Source: Plotosus lineatus (Eukaryota; Chordata; Actinopteri; Siluriformes; Plotosidae). From it: a stretch of 64,000 bases of DNA. Numbering within the stretch: position 1 is the first letter of the stretch; the number at the start of each line of letters is the position of its first letter. The position numbers were made by a program, and so were the translations under genes. The notes beneath the pieces were generated by a model that saw only the letters and a program-made list of their open reading frames with translations, did not search any database and was not told where the DNA came from. Shown in pieces: positions 49,305 to 60,060 of the stretch. The stretch covers positions 45,251,797 through 45,315,796 of the forward strand of contig CM045738.1 of the NCBI GenBank assembly GCA_024760905.1, in the 5' to 3' direction.

Positions 49305-50489
49305 TTATCGATACACCAGGTGGGAGATGGTGCTGGACTTGTAGTTGAGCTGGTGGTTGGGGACGAAGTTATGGTGCGCACTCTTGCGTGTGCACACGTC
49401 GCCCATGTACAGGCCCGTACATATGTCACATGACACCTTGGAACAATTGACGCAGGTGTGTGAGGCGCCGGGTTTGTTGCAGAAGCCGCATCGCGAAGCT
49501 CCAGAGGCAGGCGACGAGGCTCCGGTGGTGGGCGGTTTGCTGGGGAACAGCTTGGTGCCGATGGTGGGCTTATCCAGAAGAGGAGAATGCGAGTGCGGGT
49601 GCGAGAGCGGGTGTGTGTGAGTGTGGGCGTGAGTGTGAGAATGGGTGTGCGGGTGCGAGCTGGAATAAACCGAAAGCTTCTCTTTGACTGGTACGTATCC
49701 GTCCAGGGGGCGTGGAGAGTGCTTGGAGAAATCCGGAAATCCGCAGCAGGGGGCGGGGTCCGATCCATGGCACGTTGGGCAGAGGATGGCGTCGCACCTC
49801 TGACAGGAGGAGAGTGTCGGAGAGCTCAAGCCGCAGCCCTGACACTTTAAACCGTGGCTCTTAGGCCCCCAGGATTCCCAGGATTCTCTGCTGGGTGTCC
49901 GAGAAGGCGTGTGGCGTCCGCTTATGCCGCGCTCCGTATACAGGTCGATCTCATCCAGAGAGGAGAGGTGGTACGAGTACGGTTCGCTTGGGTGAGGGGG
50001 GTGATAATCTCCGACGGGGCGGATGATCTCGTCTTTCACGTCTTCTTCGGCGTCTACGAATAGCGGTTCTTTGCGGAGGCTGAGTGAGGTTTTAAGGACA
50101 GGTTTGTTGGCTTGGTGCCAGTGACCAGCGCCGTCTGTTACGTCGACGGATTTGGAAGGCCGCCCACTACGCCTCAGATGGGCGCGATCGGGGTCGGACT
50201 GGCGCGCAGACAAGCGTGTGACGTCCTTCCCGGAGCTCCTGCGTGCCTCCACGACTTCCAGCTCAGCCACGCCTCCTCCCCGCTCCTTCAATAGGCGGCA
50301 CTCAGCCTGCGCCAGGAGAAGCTCGAAGGCCAGCTGGCGGAGGTGGTGCGCGGCGGGTGCGGCGTGCAGATCCCTGATCACGTACTGCAGATCCTGATCC
50401 CGTGAATAACCCATGGAACGCAGGACAGAGCGGAGATCTGCGTCGCAGATGGCCGACTGGAGGTGGTACACGTACGGTCCGGTGAACGT
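49305..50489 (-). CDS. spata2: spata2 coding exon 2 (terminal)
   Basis: A single long reading frame of 394 codons plus TAA (49307-49305). It is preceded on the minus strand by a pyrimidine-rich acceptor ending ...CTTACAG at 50490. It carries the rest of the PUB domain, the PIM and both zinc fingers. No stop or frameshift is visible. Confidence 0.93.
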   Translation of the reverse strand, partial: TFTGPYVYHLQSAICDADLRSVLRSMGYSRDQDLQYVIRDLHAAPAAHHLRQLAFELLLAQAECRLLKERGGGVAELEVVEARRSSGKDVTRLSARQSDPDRAHLRRSGRPSKSVDVTDGAGHWHQANKPVLKTSLSLRKEPLFVDAEEDVKDEIIRPVGDYHPPHPSEPYSYHLSSLDEIDLYTERGISGRHTPSRTPSRESWESWGPKSHGLKCQGCGLSSPTLSSCQRCDAILCPTCHGSDPAPCCGFPDFSKHSPRPLDGYVPVKEKLSVYSSSHPHTHSHTHAHTHTHPLSHPHSHSPLLDKPTIGTKLFPSKPPTTGASSPASGASRCGFCNKPGASHTCVNCSKVSCDICTGLYMGDVCTRKSAHHNFVPNHQLNYKSSTISHLVYR

Positions 50490-52531
50490 CTGTAAGAAGA
50501 ACATGTCATGACAACAAACCCATCATATAGGTCCCTCTCAGAAAATTAGCATATTGTGATAAAGTTCATTATTTTCTGTAATGTACTGATAAACATTAGA
50601 CTTTCATATATTTTCGATTCATTACACACAACTGAAGTAGTTCAAGCCTTTTATTCTTTTAATATTGATAATTTTGGCAAAAAAGTAAAGAAAAAACAAA
50701 AATCCACATCTAAAAAAATTTGCATATTTCATCCGACCAATGGAAAAAAAAAAGTTTTTAAGACAAAAAGTCAACCTTCAAATAATTATGTTCAGTTATG
50801 CCCTCAATACTTGGTGGGGAATCCTTTTGCAGAAATGACTGCTTCAATGGGGCGTGGCATGTAGGCAATCAGCCTGTGGCACTGCTGAGGTGTTACGGAG
50901 GCCCAGGATGCTTCGATAGCGGCCTTAAGCTCATCCACAGTGTTGGGTCTGGTGTCTCTCAACCTTCTCTTCACAATATCCCACAGATTCTCTATGGGCT
51001 TCAGGTCAGGAGAGTTGGCAGGCCAATTGAGCCCAGTAATACCATGGTCAGTAAACCATTTAGCAGTGGTTTTGGCACTGTGAGCAGGTGCCAGGTCGTG
51101 CTGAAAAATGAAAATCTTCATCTCCATAAAGCTTTTCAGCAGATGGAAGCATGAAGTGCTCCAAAATCTCCTGATAGCTAGCTGCATTGACCCTGCCCTT
51201 GATAAAACACAGTGGACCAACACCAGCAGCTGACATGGCACCCCAGACCATCACTGACTGTGGGTACTTGACACTGGACTTCAGGCATTTTGGCATTTCC
51301 TTCTCCCCAGTCTTCCTCCAGACTCTGGCACCTTGATTTCCGAATGACATGCAAAATTTGCTTTCATCCGAAAAAAGTACTTTGGACCACTGAGCAACAG
51401 TCCAGTGCTGCTTCTCTGTAGCCCAGGTCAGGCGCTTCTGCCGCTGTTTCTGGTTCAAAAGGGGCTTGACCTGGGGAATGCGGCACCTGTAGCCCATTTC
51501 CTTCCCATGCCTGTGCACGGTGGCTCTGGATGTTTCTACTCCAGACTCAGTCCACTGCTTCCACAGGTCCCCCAAGGTCTGGAATCGGCCCTTCTTTCAC
51601 TTTTTCCTTCCCACAGACGTCCCACTGAGGTGGCTTGATGGAGCACTCTGGGAACAGCCTATTCGCTCAGAGATTTCTTTCTGTATCTTACCCTCTTGCT
51701 TGTGGGTGTCAATGATGGCCTTCTGGACAGCAGTCAGGTCGGCAGTCTTACCCATGATTGCTGTTTTGAGTAATGAACCAGGCTGGGAGTTTTTAAAAGC
51801 CTCAGGAATCTTTTGCAGGTGTTTAGAGTTAATTGGTTGATTCAGATGATTAGGTTAATAGCTCGTTTAGACTACCTGAACATGATATGCTAATTTTTTG
51901 AGATAGGAATTTTGGGTTTTCATGAGCTGTATGCCAAAATCATCAGAATTAAAACAATAAAAGACCTGAAATATTTCAGTGGTCTGCAATGAATCTAAAA
52001 TATATGAAAGTTTAATTTTTATTACAGAAAATTATGAACTTTATCACAATATGCTAATTTTTTTGAGAAGGATCTGTACGTTTTAAGAATACATTATAGT
52101 CTACAGCTCAGCCAATCAGCTCTCAGAAAAGAAAAATTTTTAACAAAACCTGCCGCGAATTATGTAAAAATATCCAGCACGAGAGGATTCCATGAATAAA
52201 CCACACCCACCTTAATACAGCGGAACTCTTTCTTCCAGGGGAAGAGCAGCATGTTGGTGCAGACGGTCTCCAGCGTGGCAAAGGCGTTCTCCAGCGCATG
52301 CAGGTTGGCGCTCCTCAGTGTTCTTAGTGAATTCTCGATGATGTCATAGAAGCGTATCATGCGAAATCGCTGCCCTGCCTCTGCCTCGCACGCCCCTAGT
52401 AGAGCGGTCGCCGTAGAGACAAGGGCTTCCTCCCTTGCATTTCCCTGAGCTCCGCCCACTCCTTCTTCGAGTCTCTTCTCCAGGAAGGCTGCGTACCTCC
52501 GGAACAAATCGTCACGAAGCTTGGCATCCAT
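49305..52531 (-). CDS. spata2: SPATA2, adaptor between CYLD and LUBAC (two coding exons)
   Basis: Coding exons are 52531-52211 (residues 1-107) and 50489-49305 (residues 108-501), joined in phase 0 by a GT-AG intron. The chosen start reads MDAKLRDDLFRRY and matches the vertebrate SPATA2 N-terminus; an in-frame ATG at 52570 would add 13 unlike residues. Length (501) is close to human (520). The N-terminal ~190 residues are the PUB-type domain (PWKKEFRCIK then TFTGPYVYHL across the splice). A PUB-interacting motif DEIDLYT lies at about 286-292. Cysteine pairs of a first zinc finger are at about 323-347 and of a second at about 441-473 (CGFCNKPG, CVNCSKVSCDIC). The C-terminus LNYKSS..SHLVYR is family-diagnostic. 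Known role of the family: SPATA2 binds CYLD through PUB and HOIP through the PIM, recruiting CYLD to LUBAC in TNF-receptor signalling. Odd: a His/Ser/Thr-rich tract at about 387-408, absent from human. The paralogue SPATA2L lacks this C-terminus, so SPATA2 is preferred. Confidence 0.95.
50528..52076 (-). mobile_element. Tc1/mariner transposon (DD34E), defective, in the spata2 intron
   Basis: The element is flanked by TA (50526-50527 and 52077-52078). Its ends are inverted repeats well over 50 bp long sharing TTAGCATATTGTGATAAAG. The minus-strand transposase starts at 51755 (MGKTADLTAVQ) and ends at 50804. The helix-turn-helix region is followed by the catalytic motifs FSDESKF, FQHDLAPAHS and NSPDLKPIENLW, which give D, D and E in the Tc1 arrangement. 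Two breaks are visible: an in-frame TGA at 51599-51597, and a frameshift near 51.13 kb that moves the second D into another frame. This copy is therefore inactive. It fills nearly the whole 1.7-kb intron. Confidence 0.93.
50804..51755 (-). pseudogene. Tc1-like transposase, stop and frameshift
   Basis: Transposase of the intronic Tc1 element, which in intact copies cuts and pastes at TA sites. The N-terminal part (51755-51600) reads as a paired-like DNA-binding domain. After the TGA at 51599 the frame continues to about 51.13 kb, carrying the first catalytic D in FSDESKF and the motif VMVWGAMSAAG. It then shifts frame to the segment with QHDLAPAHS and PDLKPIENLW. The usual length of about 340 residues is preserved apart from the breaks. 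Confidence 0.9.
52211..52531 (-). CDS. spata2: spata2 coding exon 1
   Basis: This exon holds 107 codons, ending KKEFRCIK, followed on the minus strand by the donor GTGGGT at 52210. It encodes the first half of the PUB-type domain that binds CYLD in the known family. Ending in phase 0 fits the next exon, which starts with the codons for TFTGPY. Confidence 0.93.
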
Positions 52532-52589
52532 CACTGCGCTGCACGGTTTTACACAGTGACGCGCACGCACTGCCGCGTATTCATGAGCC

Positions 52590-53690
52590 CTTACTCTGAT
52601 TGGCTAAGAAGTTATGTGAAGGTTCAGTTCCACTGGGACGGAAAACGAACAAAGCAAAGCGTCCCATCTATGCATGATTGACGCAGTAGATTAAAACTGC
52701 ACCACAACGCGTGAGGGAGTCAGACAGGAAGTAGCTCTGTAGGATTTGATCATTTCCTGTTTGTGTGTTTTCACTATCGCCATAGTTCAATCGCTCACAC
52801 ACCTGGATCTGAGGTACTGCGTTCTGATTAGTTTATCCAGGTATAACTCACAAATATCAGAAAAAAGCCAGAAGAATTTTTTTTTAAATGTAAAAACCAC
52901 ACAACGTTCACGTAAGAGCACAACGCTGGTTACATCGCTGCCGTTCTTCTACACCAATCCTTCGTTTGTCTCCCTTTAATTAAACAACAGCTTTTTCATT
53001 TCTCTGAATTAATGGTTGTGGTCGAATCTCTTCACGTTTCACATGTGCGACGCTCACCATCTCTGAGGCCTCGTTAACAGAAAATCCTAAAAGTAGACAG
53101 AACAGCAACTGGATGGAGGATGGAGTGTAGAGTCCCTGGAGGGCCTCTCGGAAGCTCTTCCAGCTACAGTGTTTTCCAGGTCGCAGGGGTGGGTGTGTCT
53201 CTCTGTGTGTGCGCGTTAGGATCGAAGGCTGAAAAGCAAAAGGTAAAAGGTTGTAAATGAAGGTAGAACTGACGGCAGCTTGCTGTTTCAGGACCGACAT
53301 GTTTACTGCTGACGGTGTTAATAACTGAGTGAAGCGCTTCATAACCGTTATATTATCTTTACTCTATAAACATATTTTAAATCGTGAAGCAACCTTTAAT
53401 TACCTTAAAATAATGAATACAAACAATTATAAAATGCTAATAAATAAATATATAAAATAAGACTCAGATAGCCTGAAGGAAATTAATCCAAAAAAATAAT
53501 ACACAAATATAATCCAATTTTTAAAAAGATTTAAAATAGTAATTTATAATAATAATAACAACAATAATAATAATATCCTGAGGAATAACTAAAACGCAAC
53601 ACCGCCATATAAACATTATTTACAGCGAAAAAAAATAATTAAAAACTGTGGCTACAAACATTTTACAGAATTATCAGAAGTAAAGAGACA
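52590..53690. other. Upstream of spata2 coding exon 1; an exon-like stretch on the minus strand
   Basis: Between 53220 and 53040 the minus strand reads RPGKHCSWKSFREALQGL, then YTPSSIQLLFCLLLGFSV and NEASEM, followed by a donor-like GTGAGC. Composition is protein-like but I recognise no family. The remainder (53345-53690) is AT-rich without features. Confidence 0.2.
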
Positions 53691-53692
53691 TA

Positions 53693-54831
53693 CAGTGATA
53701 CCTTGACTTACGAGCGTCTTTTATCACGAATTTTTCATGATACGAGCTTTGATCCCACCAAAAATCTTCCCCATTCAACCTGCAAAATTTTGATTTACGA
53801 CCTCTGCTGGGTAAATGGCTTTTCCGGGCCGATTAGCCTCGTAAATTCTGCATATATTCCTCTGCGCTCTAAGAACGCCTTGTGACAGTGCTTCCCAATT
53901 ATTTTCTGTGACGCCCACTCTAGGCAGAATTTTTTTTCAGAATTTTTGTGTGAAATGTTTTTTTTGTGTTTTTTTACACAAAAAAAACATTTCACACCCC
54001 CCCTCCCCCCTCGACTATAAATAATGTTTACTGCACTTCAAATCGTTTGCTCAGTGCTTTATCCCCACACCATAGGGAACACAATGAGAGCGCCACTGCC
54101 AACTGCTGTAGTGGATGCACAATTACACTTAATTCTCGTACAGTATGGCAAAAAAAAGCATGTTCCCCAGGGTCATACACGCCGTCCTGACATCACACTT
54201 TCCCCACCAAGGGGGGCACGCCCCACTATTTGAGAAGCACTGGCCTTGTGGGAGCTCACCACGAGCCTTTCCTTGCTGGCATTTGGAGCGTGCACATGCA
54301 CAAAATTCTCCTCCTCCTCAGTTACGCACCACCTCCTCCCTGACCACATGACATCTTTGCCGCAGTTGATGATTGGAAGGATTAGTAGACTTATTGTTTA
54401 TTCTTGTTTTATTATTATTTATTATTAATGTTAATTTACATGTATTATTATCATGAAAAATGTATTGTTTTTAGATGTTTATCTTTAATATCTTCTCTTC
54501 CTTTCGGCTGTTCCCTTTAAGGGGTCGCCACAGCAAATCATCTGCCTCCATCTTCATGGAAGTCATATTGATGATTCGCATGTTTGATTTGGCATAGGTT
54601 TTTATGTCGGATGCCCTTCCTGACACAACCCTTTAGCAAGGGGTGAAAACACGCCGACGGCAATGCAGCTAGGTCAAATATACGTGTTTGTGGCAGGTTA
54701 TATGAGTTTGGAGAGGTTGGAACGGATTCATTGGTTTTCTGTTATTTTTATGGGAATAATTGTTTCATCTAACAAAACTTTTTGTCTTACGAGCTTAAAA
54801 CGGAGTAAATTCGCAAGTTAAGGTACCACTG
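53693..54831 (+). mobile_element. TA-flanked MITE family A, with nested hAT MITE
   Basis: The ends are CAGTGATACCTTGACTTACG and TTAAGGTACCACTG, with TA on both sides. Copies of the same element lie at about 763-2021 and, reversed, at 10945-11631. It contains a hAT-type MITE (53885-54242), an ATT-rich centre and a SINE-like 3' tail (54500-54680). No coding sequence. Confidence 0.8.
53885..54242. mobile_element. hAT-type MITE nested in family A
   Basis: GCCTTGTG is duplicated at 53877-53884 and 54243-54250, an 8-bp target-site duplication typical of hAT. The ends are CAGTGCTTCCCAA and TTTGAGAAGCACTG. Related copies are seen at about 763-1675 and 11215-11440. Confidence 0.82.
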
Positions 54832-55005
54832 TATATTTTATTTAAATGCAGTTGTTTCTAGAGTTTGTAACACTTTACAGCACATTTTTGTATTTTATAT
54901 ATAAATACACAATATACAAAAAATGTTATTTAAACTCCTCTCTTTTCTTATGTAGTTTATGGATGTGAATTTTAAATAACATTAAATTTAAAAGCTGAAG
55001 TAGAG

Positions 55006-55012
<7 letters not shown>

Positions 55013-55072
<60 letters not shown>
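55013..55072. repeat. TA microsatellite and T run
   Basis: (TA)n followed by oligo-T. Similar (TA)n tracts are at 60297-60348 (rnf114 intron 1) and 61889-61946 (intron 2). Confidence 0.9.
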
Positions 55073-55075
<3 letters not shown>

Positions 55076-56519
55076 CAAAATTACGTTAAAATATCATGCA
55101 ATTCATTAAAATAGAATTGTCCTCTCCCACAATGCATTTTTATTTAATTTAAAGCTGAAGCATAGCTTTTATTTTAGAAGATTTCATATTACATTTTTTC
55201 CTGCATTTTGTATTAAAAAGTATTTTTAAACTGTTCACAATAAAATTATATTACTAATACAATCTTTTTTCAACAATCACAGGATAGGATCACTTCTTTC
55301 AGTTTATCTTTTTGACAGTGATTTAAATATGTAAATACAGGTATACCTCGGTTTACGTCGTTAATTAGTTCCAGGAGAGACAACTTAAATCAAATTAGCT
55401 TGTCTTCAGGCTAGGCTAGGCGAGGCTACACCAAATTTACTTGTCGATGCTAAACTGTAAATAACCATTCCTAGTTCTGCACTTTATTCATGAATGCAAT
55501 TTTCAATAATATATGATTAATAAGAATCTATTTTAAGCTAAAAAACAAATACATTTTTTAAATACTGCATTGTACGGAAAAAATACTGTACAGGTAACTA
55601 AATTTATGAATGCAGTAAAATTTGTTGATGTTTCCTGTACATCGCGGATGCTTTATTTTGTGAATGTGGTTTGCTATCACATGAAAAATAAAAGCTTTTT
55701 TGGTATTAAACACAAATACAGAAATTATTAATATTTCTCAGGTACCATGGGGGCAAAATATAAGGTCACAAACAAATAAGAACGAGAGTGGTTTCGGAGG
55801 AATGACGACTGACGACGCCTAATAGTAGATATTGGAACTACTGTATGTATTTTAATAAGATTTTATATGCTTTGTTTTTATTTATTGTACACCAACATGA
55901 TTTCCTGTGATTTTAATTGTTTTCTAGTGATAACAGGTCTTTAAAGTCTTAAAAATATATCTGTTGGCGGTAACACGGACGGTTGAGCCGAAATTGTAGA
56001 TAAAAACCCTGCCCGAGCATTCGCAGCCAAAAAAAAATAAAAATATACTGGCCTGCTGTGTTGAAAAAATGCACGTGTCCCCCATCATACGGCATACTAA
56101 AAAGTGATCAAAGCGAAATCAGTATGAACTGTGTCTTATGATTGGTCAATTTCACCAGTTTGGTGAAACAGCGATTCTCATTGGCCGGTACTGCCTTAAC
56201 AACATCGGCGGAAAACATGATGGAAGGGGACAATGGTGCATCAAAAAACTGTTCTCTGTCACTATTAAAATGTCCCAACATGAAAATAATAAATAAATTA
56301 ATGTGTTTCAAACTGGTCAACATATTTACTGATATTTTCAAACAAATACAAGTTGATTATAAACCGTCATTAACAGCGCGGAGTGTGACGAAGGTATTGG
56401 TTAGTTGTTGACTGCAATATTAAAAGTTGATATGTTGAAGAAACCTTGATACTCTGTTGATTACAATATTAAAAGAAAAAAAAACACTGATAGTCAGTAT
56501 GTTTTGATTTAATAATAAC

Positions 56520-56745
56520 TCTTTATTGTCAAAGCACATTGAAATTTGATTTGTGCTCTGGGCACCTGTCGCCACTGTGCAGTGCCAGTTATTGCGTTGT
56601 TCTATCCTTTGATGCTGAGCGTCAAGCAGAAAGCAACAACTGCCAAATTTTAACATCTTATGGAATGACGCGGCCGGGATTCGAACTCCGACCTTCTGGA
56701 GGATAAAGTGGACGCTCTACCAATTGAGTTAAATTCCTGCTGTTG
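56520..56745 (-). mobile_element. Second copy of the third SINE family
   Basis: Matches 10520-10745 throughout: GATGCTGAGCGTCAAGCAGA, then ATGACGCGGCCGGGATTCGA, then ACGCTCTACCAATTGAG. It lies inside the 55.3-57.9 kb MITE. Confidence 0.75.
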
Positions 56746-56755
56746 ATTTCAAATA

Positions 56756-57544
56756 CAGTGATACCTCTGCTCACGAACATAATTGGTTCCCAGAAAGTGT
56801 GTGTACGGCGAAAAGTTTGTCTTCCGAACATTTATTTCCCATAAGAAACCATTAAAATGAGAATAATCCGTTCCCAGGTCCCCATAAAACATAATTTTCT
56901 ACTAAATAAGCCTTAAAACTACACAAAAATATACCTTATTTTATGTATAATAAATGTGCTAGTGTATTGTAATTAAAGAAATAAACTGTACTGTATAATA
57001 AAGTCGTTTTATTTACCTTTGTGATGGTAGTTGATGGCTTGATGGAATGGAGTGGGAGGAGGAGGGAGGGAGGGACTTACTGTTTGGAAGGAGTGTTTGG
57101 AAACGCCTACTGTTTGGAAACACCCTTAGCCACACACGCACCCTTAATAGCTTCCTTGTTCTTAAGGATGGGAGCAATGGTAGACTTGGCGTACTGGTAC
57201 TGGGACGCTGAGTCACACAAACGCACACCTCGTTCGTGTTTTTCAATGATCTCCGCCTGTGGTGGGGTCTTTTTCGGTCCCATAATAGCAAAAGTACACT
57301 CAATATGGTCCAAAATGTCTATCAAACACAAACCACTTCCGCACTCAAAGAAAGGGGGTGACGAACTGGGACACCGTGAGCGTGCGTCAGCTTCTCGTGG
57401 CCGCCACCGTGGCGCTGTTCGACCGCGTGGTTTGATTCGTCCGCCGAAAACTAGTTCGTCAGCAGAGATGATATGCTCGCAAATTTAATGTTCTTGAGGC
57501 GAAAAGTTCGTGAGCTTAAGCGTTCGTCAGCGGAGGTTTTACTG
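56756..57544. mobile_element. MITE nested in the 55.3-57.9 kb element
   Basis: TA flanks (56754-56755, 57545-57546). The ends are CAGTGATACCTCTGCTCACG and GTCAGCGGAGGTTTTACTG. It is 789 bp with no coding sequence. Confidence 0.75.
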
Positions 57545-57874
57545 TATAATATTTTTATTTAATTCTACTGTGTTTACAACATCACAAACATAATATAGTG
57601 TGATGTATTAAAAAAAAAATTCCCCGCGAATCCCGGGTGGCCTGCACAGGGAAAAAAATTTCCTCCCTCGTGGGTGAATCTTTTTTGTAATTATGATATT
57701 GCCAACAAATATTTTTTTTCAGTGTGCACTTATGATTCCAATATTTGTAGCGGACAGATGTAAAGTTGATTATGATGACATGAACTTTATTTTTTTTCCA
57801 TATTTTTTTTTGCAAACCGACGTACAATCGAAAACAACTTAACTCAAAACGACTTAAGTCAAGGTACACCTGTA

Positions 57875-58850
57875 AATTATTTATATTTACATTTCTAGGA
57901 TGGGTTTTGTTTTATTTTCCATATCCATTTGATTATTTCTTACAAATTTAACAGTTATCCCTCTCTACAGGGTGATTTTCCTACATGTTTATTTCCAGCT
58001 CAGTTTAAAATATTTGTTGTGATGGGTTTTTATTTATTTTTCTGGCTGTAGTGATTGAGATCCTTCTGCTTCCATTTCTGACCTTTAATTCAGCCTCATT
58101 CTCCCTGCTGCTGTTTTTATATCCTCGTAAACATCCTATTCATTTATTACAGTCACATCTCTCTCACATCACTAAACATTTATATATCGTAAATATTAAG
58201 CTTAATACGTCACAGTAAACCGAAAACCGGAAAATCTTCCAGGAAAAATGACATTCGCATTTCTGGTAAAACGATTCATTTATTACTATTAGCATTATTA
58301 CTACTATTAGAAAATTACTCCCACGAAAACGTGTTCACTAAAAACTGTCTATTTTATCCTTCGATACGTTTTCTTTACGCAGTCTGTTTTCTAAGCTCTT
58401 CTGTTATGCAGCAAGCTCGCTCGCTGAGCTCCGCAATCTCGGCCCCTTCGAGTTAGCACTATTTTTTTCTTTCACACCTGTATTCCGTAAAGATTGACAC
58501 TTTCATGTTCCTCCTTCTACTCAATAATTGGCTAACGCTCCAGTATTATCGAGAAAGAATAAAACTCGACCAATCATCGTGTAATGGGCGTGGCTACTCA
58601 GAATGCGAGTGGGGAGAAAAAAAACGCATAAGAGACGCCCAACTCAGTATAGCTTGTTAGCATGGAAGGAAGCTAACTAGCTGGAGCGTCCACTTTTCAA
58701 CACCATGATTAACCTGTGTTTAGTCAGTTAGACGAATTATACAAATAAACTTCCAACACCCATCAAACTCAAATACAGTTCAATATAAATCTAAAAATAC
58801 CAACACTTAATTATATTTTTAGACGCCATCAACAAGATTTGGGTAGCTCT
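57875..58850. other. Probable first intron of spata2; no features
   Basis: No repeats that I recognise. A CCAATCATCGTG box and GGGCGTGGC (58561-58595) are GC/CCAAT-type motifs of unclear relevance. Confidence 0.3.
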
Positions 58851-58853
58851 TAC

Positions 58854-58990
58854 CTTTAACGCTCCGACGGAAACCCCTCCCCTTACATATCTGCACATGC
58901 GCACAGAGGTACAATTACTGTCTGCCCATGCACGGAACTATTAATTATACATTACTGCGCTACGTCAATGCGTCCGCCATTTTGGAAAGG
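58854..58990 (-). other. Candidate untranslated first exon of spata2
   Basis: On the minus strand GTTAAAG is followed by the consensus donor GTAAGAG, with the exon ending at 58854. No long ORF precedes it. The upstream boundary is not defined; I place it near the YY1-like site. The position, head to head with rnf114, suits a 5'-UTR exon that would splice to the coding exon near 52.6 kb. Inference only; transcript data would decide. Confidence 0.35.
58974..58985 (-). promoter_or_regulatory. YY1-like site CCGCCATTTTGG
   Basis: The sequence matches the known YY1 core (CCGCCATNTT), which is typical of housekeeping promoters close to the start of transcription. Two further AAGATGGC-type motifs lie at 59501 and 59534 on the other strand. 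They support a divergent promoter for spata2 and rnf114. Confidence 0.4.
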
Positions 58991-60060
58991 AGAAACTGGT
59001 CTCTTCTCAAGGCGTGTTGTTGTGATCTATGGGTATAATTTGTATAATATTTAAATAATTTCTTCAAAGCAAGTTGCTTATTCACAATGCAGATCCTGTA
59101 ATAAAAATGTCTTGCTAATAAAATATGATCGGTATGTTTTTGGTGATTTTAATTAATTCATGAAAGCTTTCTTAAAACATTATTAAAGTGCTATTTATAC
59201 GTAGACATTCACGACAGATTAAAATACAAGTTTTTTTAAGTAACTAGAGATAACTCACCAAGCCGTTTAATTAAAGACAATTTTCAATTTCAACAGAACA
59301 TAAATGAATTATTATATTGTAGTTTTTATGACTGTCAGAGGTCTAACACTGGGGAATTGATTATTCTCGTATTTGAATAATTCGGTAGTTTTTAAAATGA
59401 ATTATTGTACAGCTTTCAGAATTTTTTCGCACTAAAAGTTTCCTCTTTAAAATTTGACTAAAAACAACAAGTCAACCCGCAGTAGTGAAATCGCCTTTCC
59501 AAGATGGCCGACCTCTGGTACGTGTTCTATTCCAAGATGGCTGAAATAGAGGGCTGTGACGAAGAGTATATCGTCATCAAACAGGAAGAGAATTGTCAAC
59601 TTCGTCTGAGCTTCGTTGTTGATAAGGTAGATAGTGGGCTAGTGTAGCTAACTCGCAATGGTTTTATTTTGAAAACTGAATTATTATAAGCAAATCTTAA
59701 AAACATACTTTAGGTGTCGCGTAATTTAGTTATGACATTTTCCAGTATTACGTCAACCTCGTTGTTTTGGTTAAATTTTGCTTGTTTAGCTGGAAATTTG
59801 GGTGGTGAAAGCTAGTTTATTCACGAAATTAAAGTTTGTCAAGTTGTTTTAATAGGTCAAATAAAAAAAACAAAACAGCAATTCAAGGAGTGAAACAGGT
59901 GTTTATTTATAGGTTCAGGGAGGGAGTGAGAAGAGACACTGTGTGTGTATGTGTGTGTGTGTGGCTGTGTGGCGCTGACTGACTGACTTGGTTGCCTCTA
60001 CCTCTCTCTATCATACGGCCAAGGAAATAACCTTCCGCACAGACATCCTCTCAGCATATC
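58990..60060. promoter_or_regulatory. Divergent spata2/rnf114 promoter interval
   Basis: Apart from the small ORF and a GT tract at about 59940-59962, this interval lacks recognisable repeats. That is unusual in this window and suggests constraint. It separates the candidate spata2 first exon from the rnf114 start codon. Confidence 0.4.
59504..59647 (+). CDS. Small ORF or alternative first exon upstream of rnf114, unknown
   Basis: An ATG in strong context (CCAAGATGG) opens 47 codons: MADLWYVFYSKMAEIEG, then CDEEYIVIKQEENCQL and LSFVVDK, before TAG. The sequence has normal amino-acid composition and a VIKQEE motif like a SUMO acceptor site. A possible donor AAG|GTAGAT follows VVDK. I do not recognise the protein. 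It could be an upstream ORF of rnf114, a first exon of another gene, or chance. Confidence 0.25.
   Translation: MADLWYVFYSKMAEIEGCDEEYIVIKQEENCQLRLSFVVDKVDSGLV

Larger units (their letters stand above)
55338..57872. mobile_element. Large MITE with nested SINE and MITE
   Basis: The ends are CAGGTATACCTCGGTTTACG and ACTTAAGTCAAGGTACACCTG, flanked by TA. A tRNA-derived SINE (56520-56745) and another MITE (56756-57544) lie inside. An internal segment CTAGGC..GGCTACACCAAATTT at 55412 matches bases 1-28 of the window, so a second copy ends at the left edge. No transposase is visible. Confidence 0.75.

Noticed and set aside
52532..52570. Upstream in-frame start for SPATA2 (13 extra residues)
   Set aside because: The downstream ATG begins the conserved MDAKLRDDLF sequence; the extra residues show no similarity to the family.
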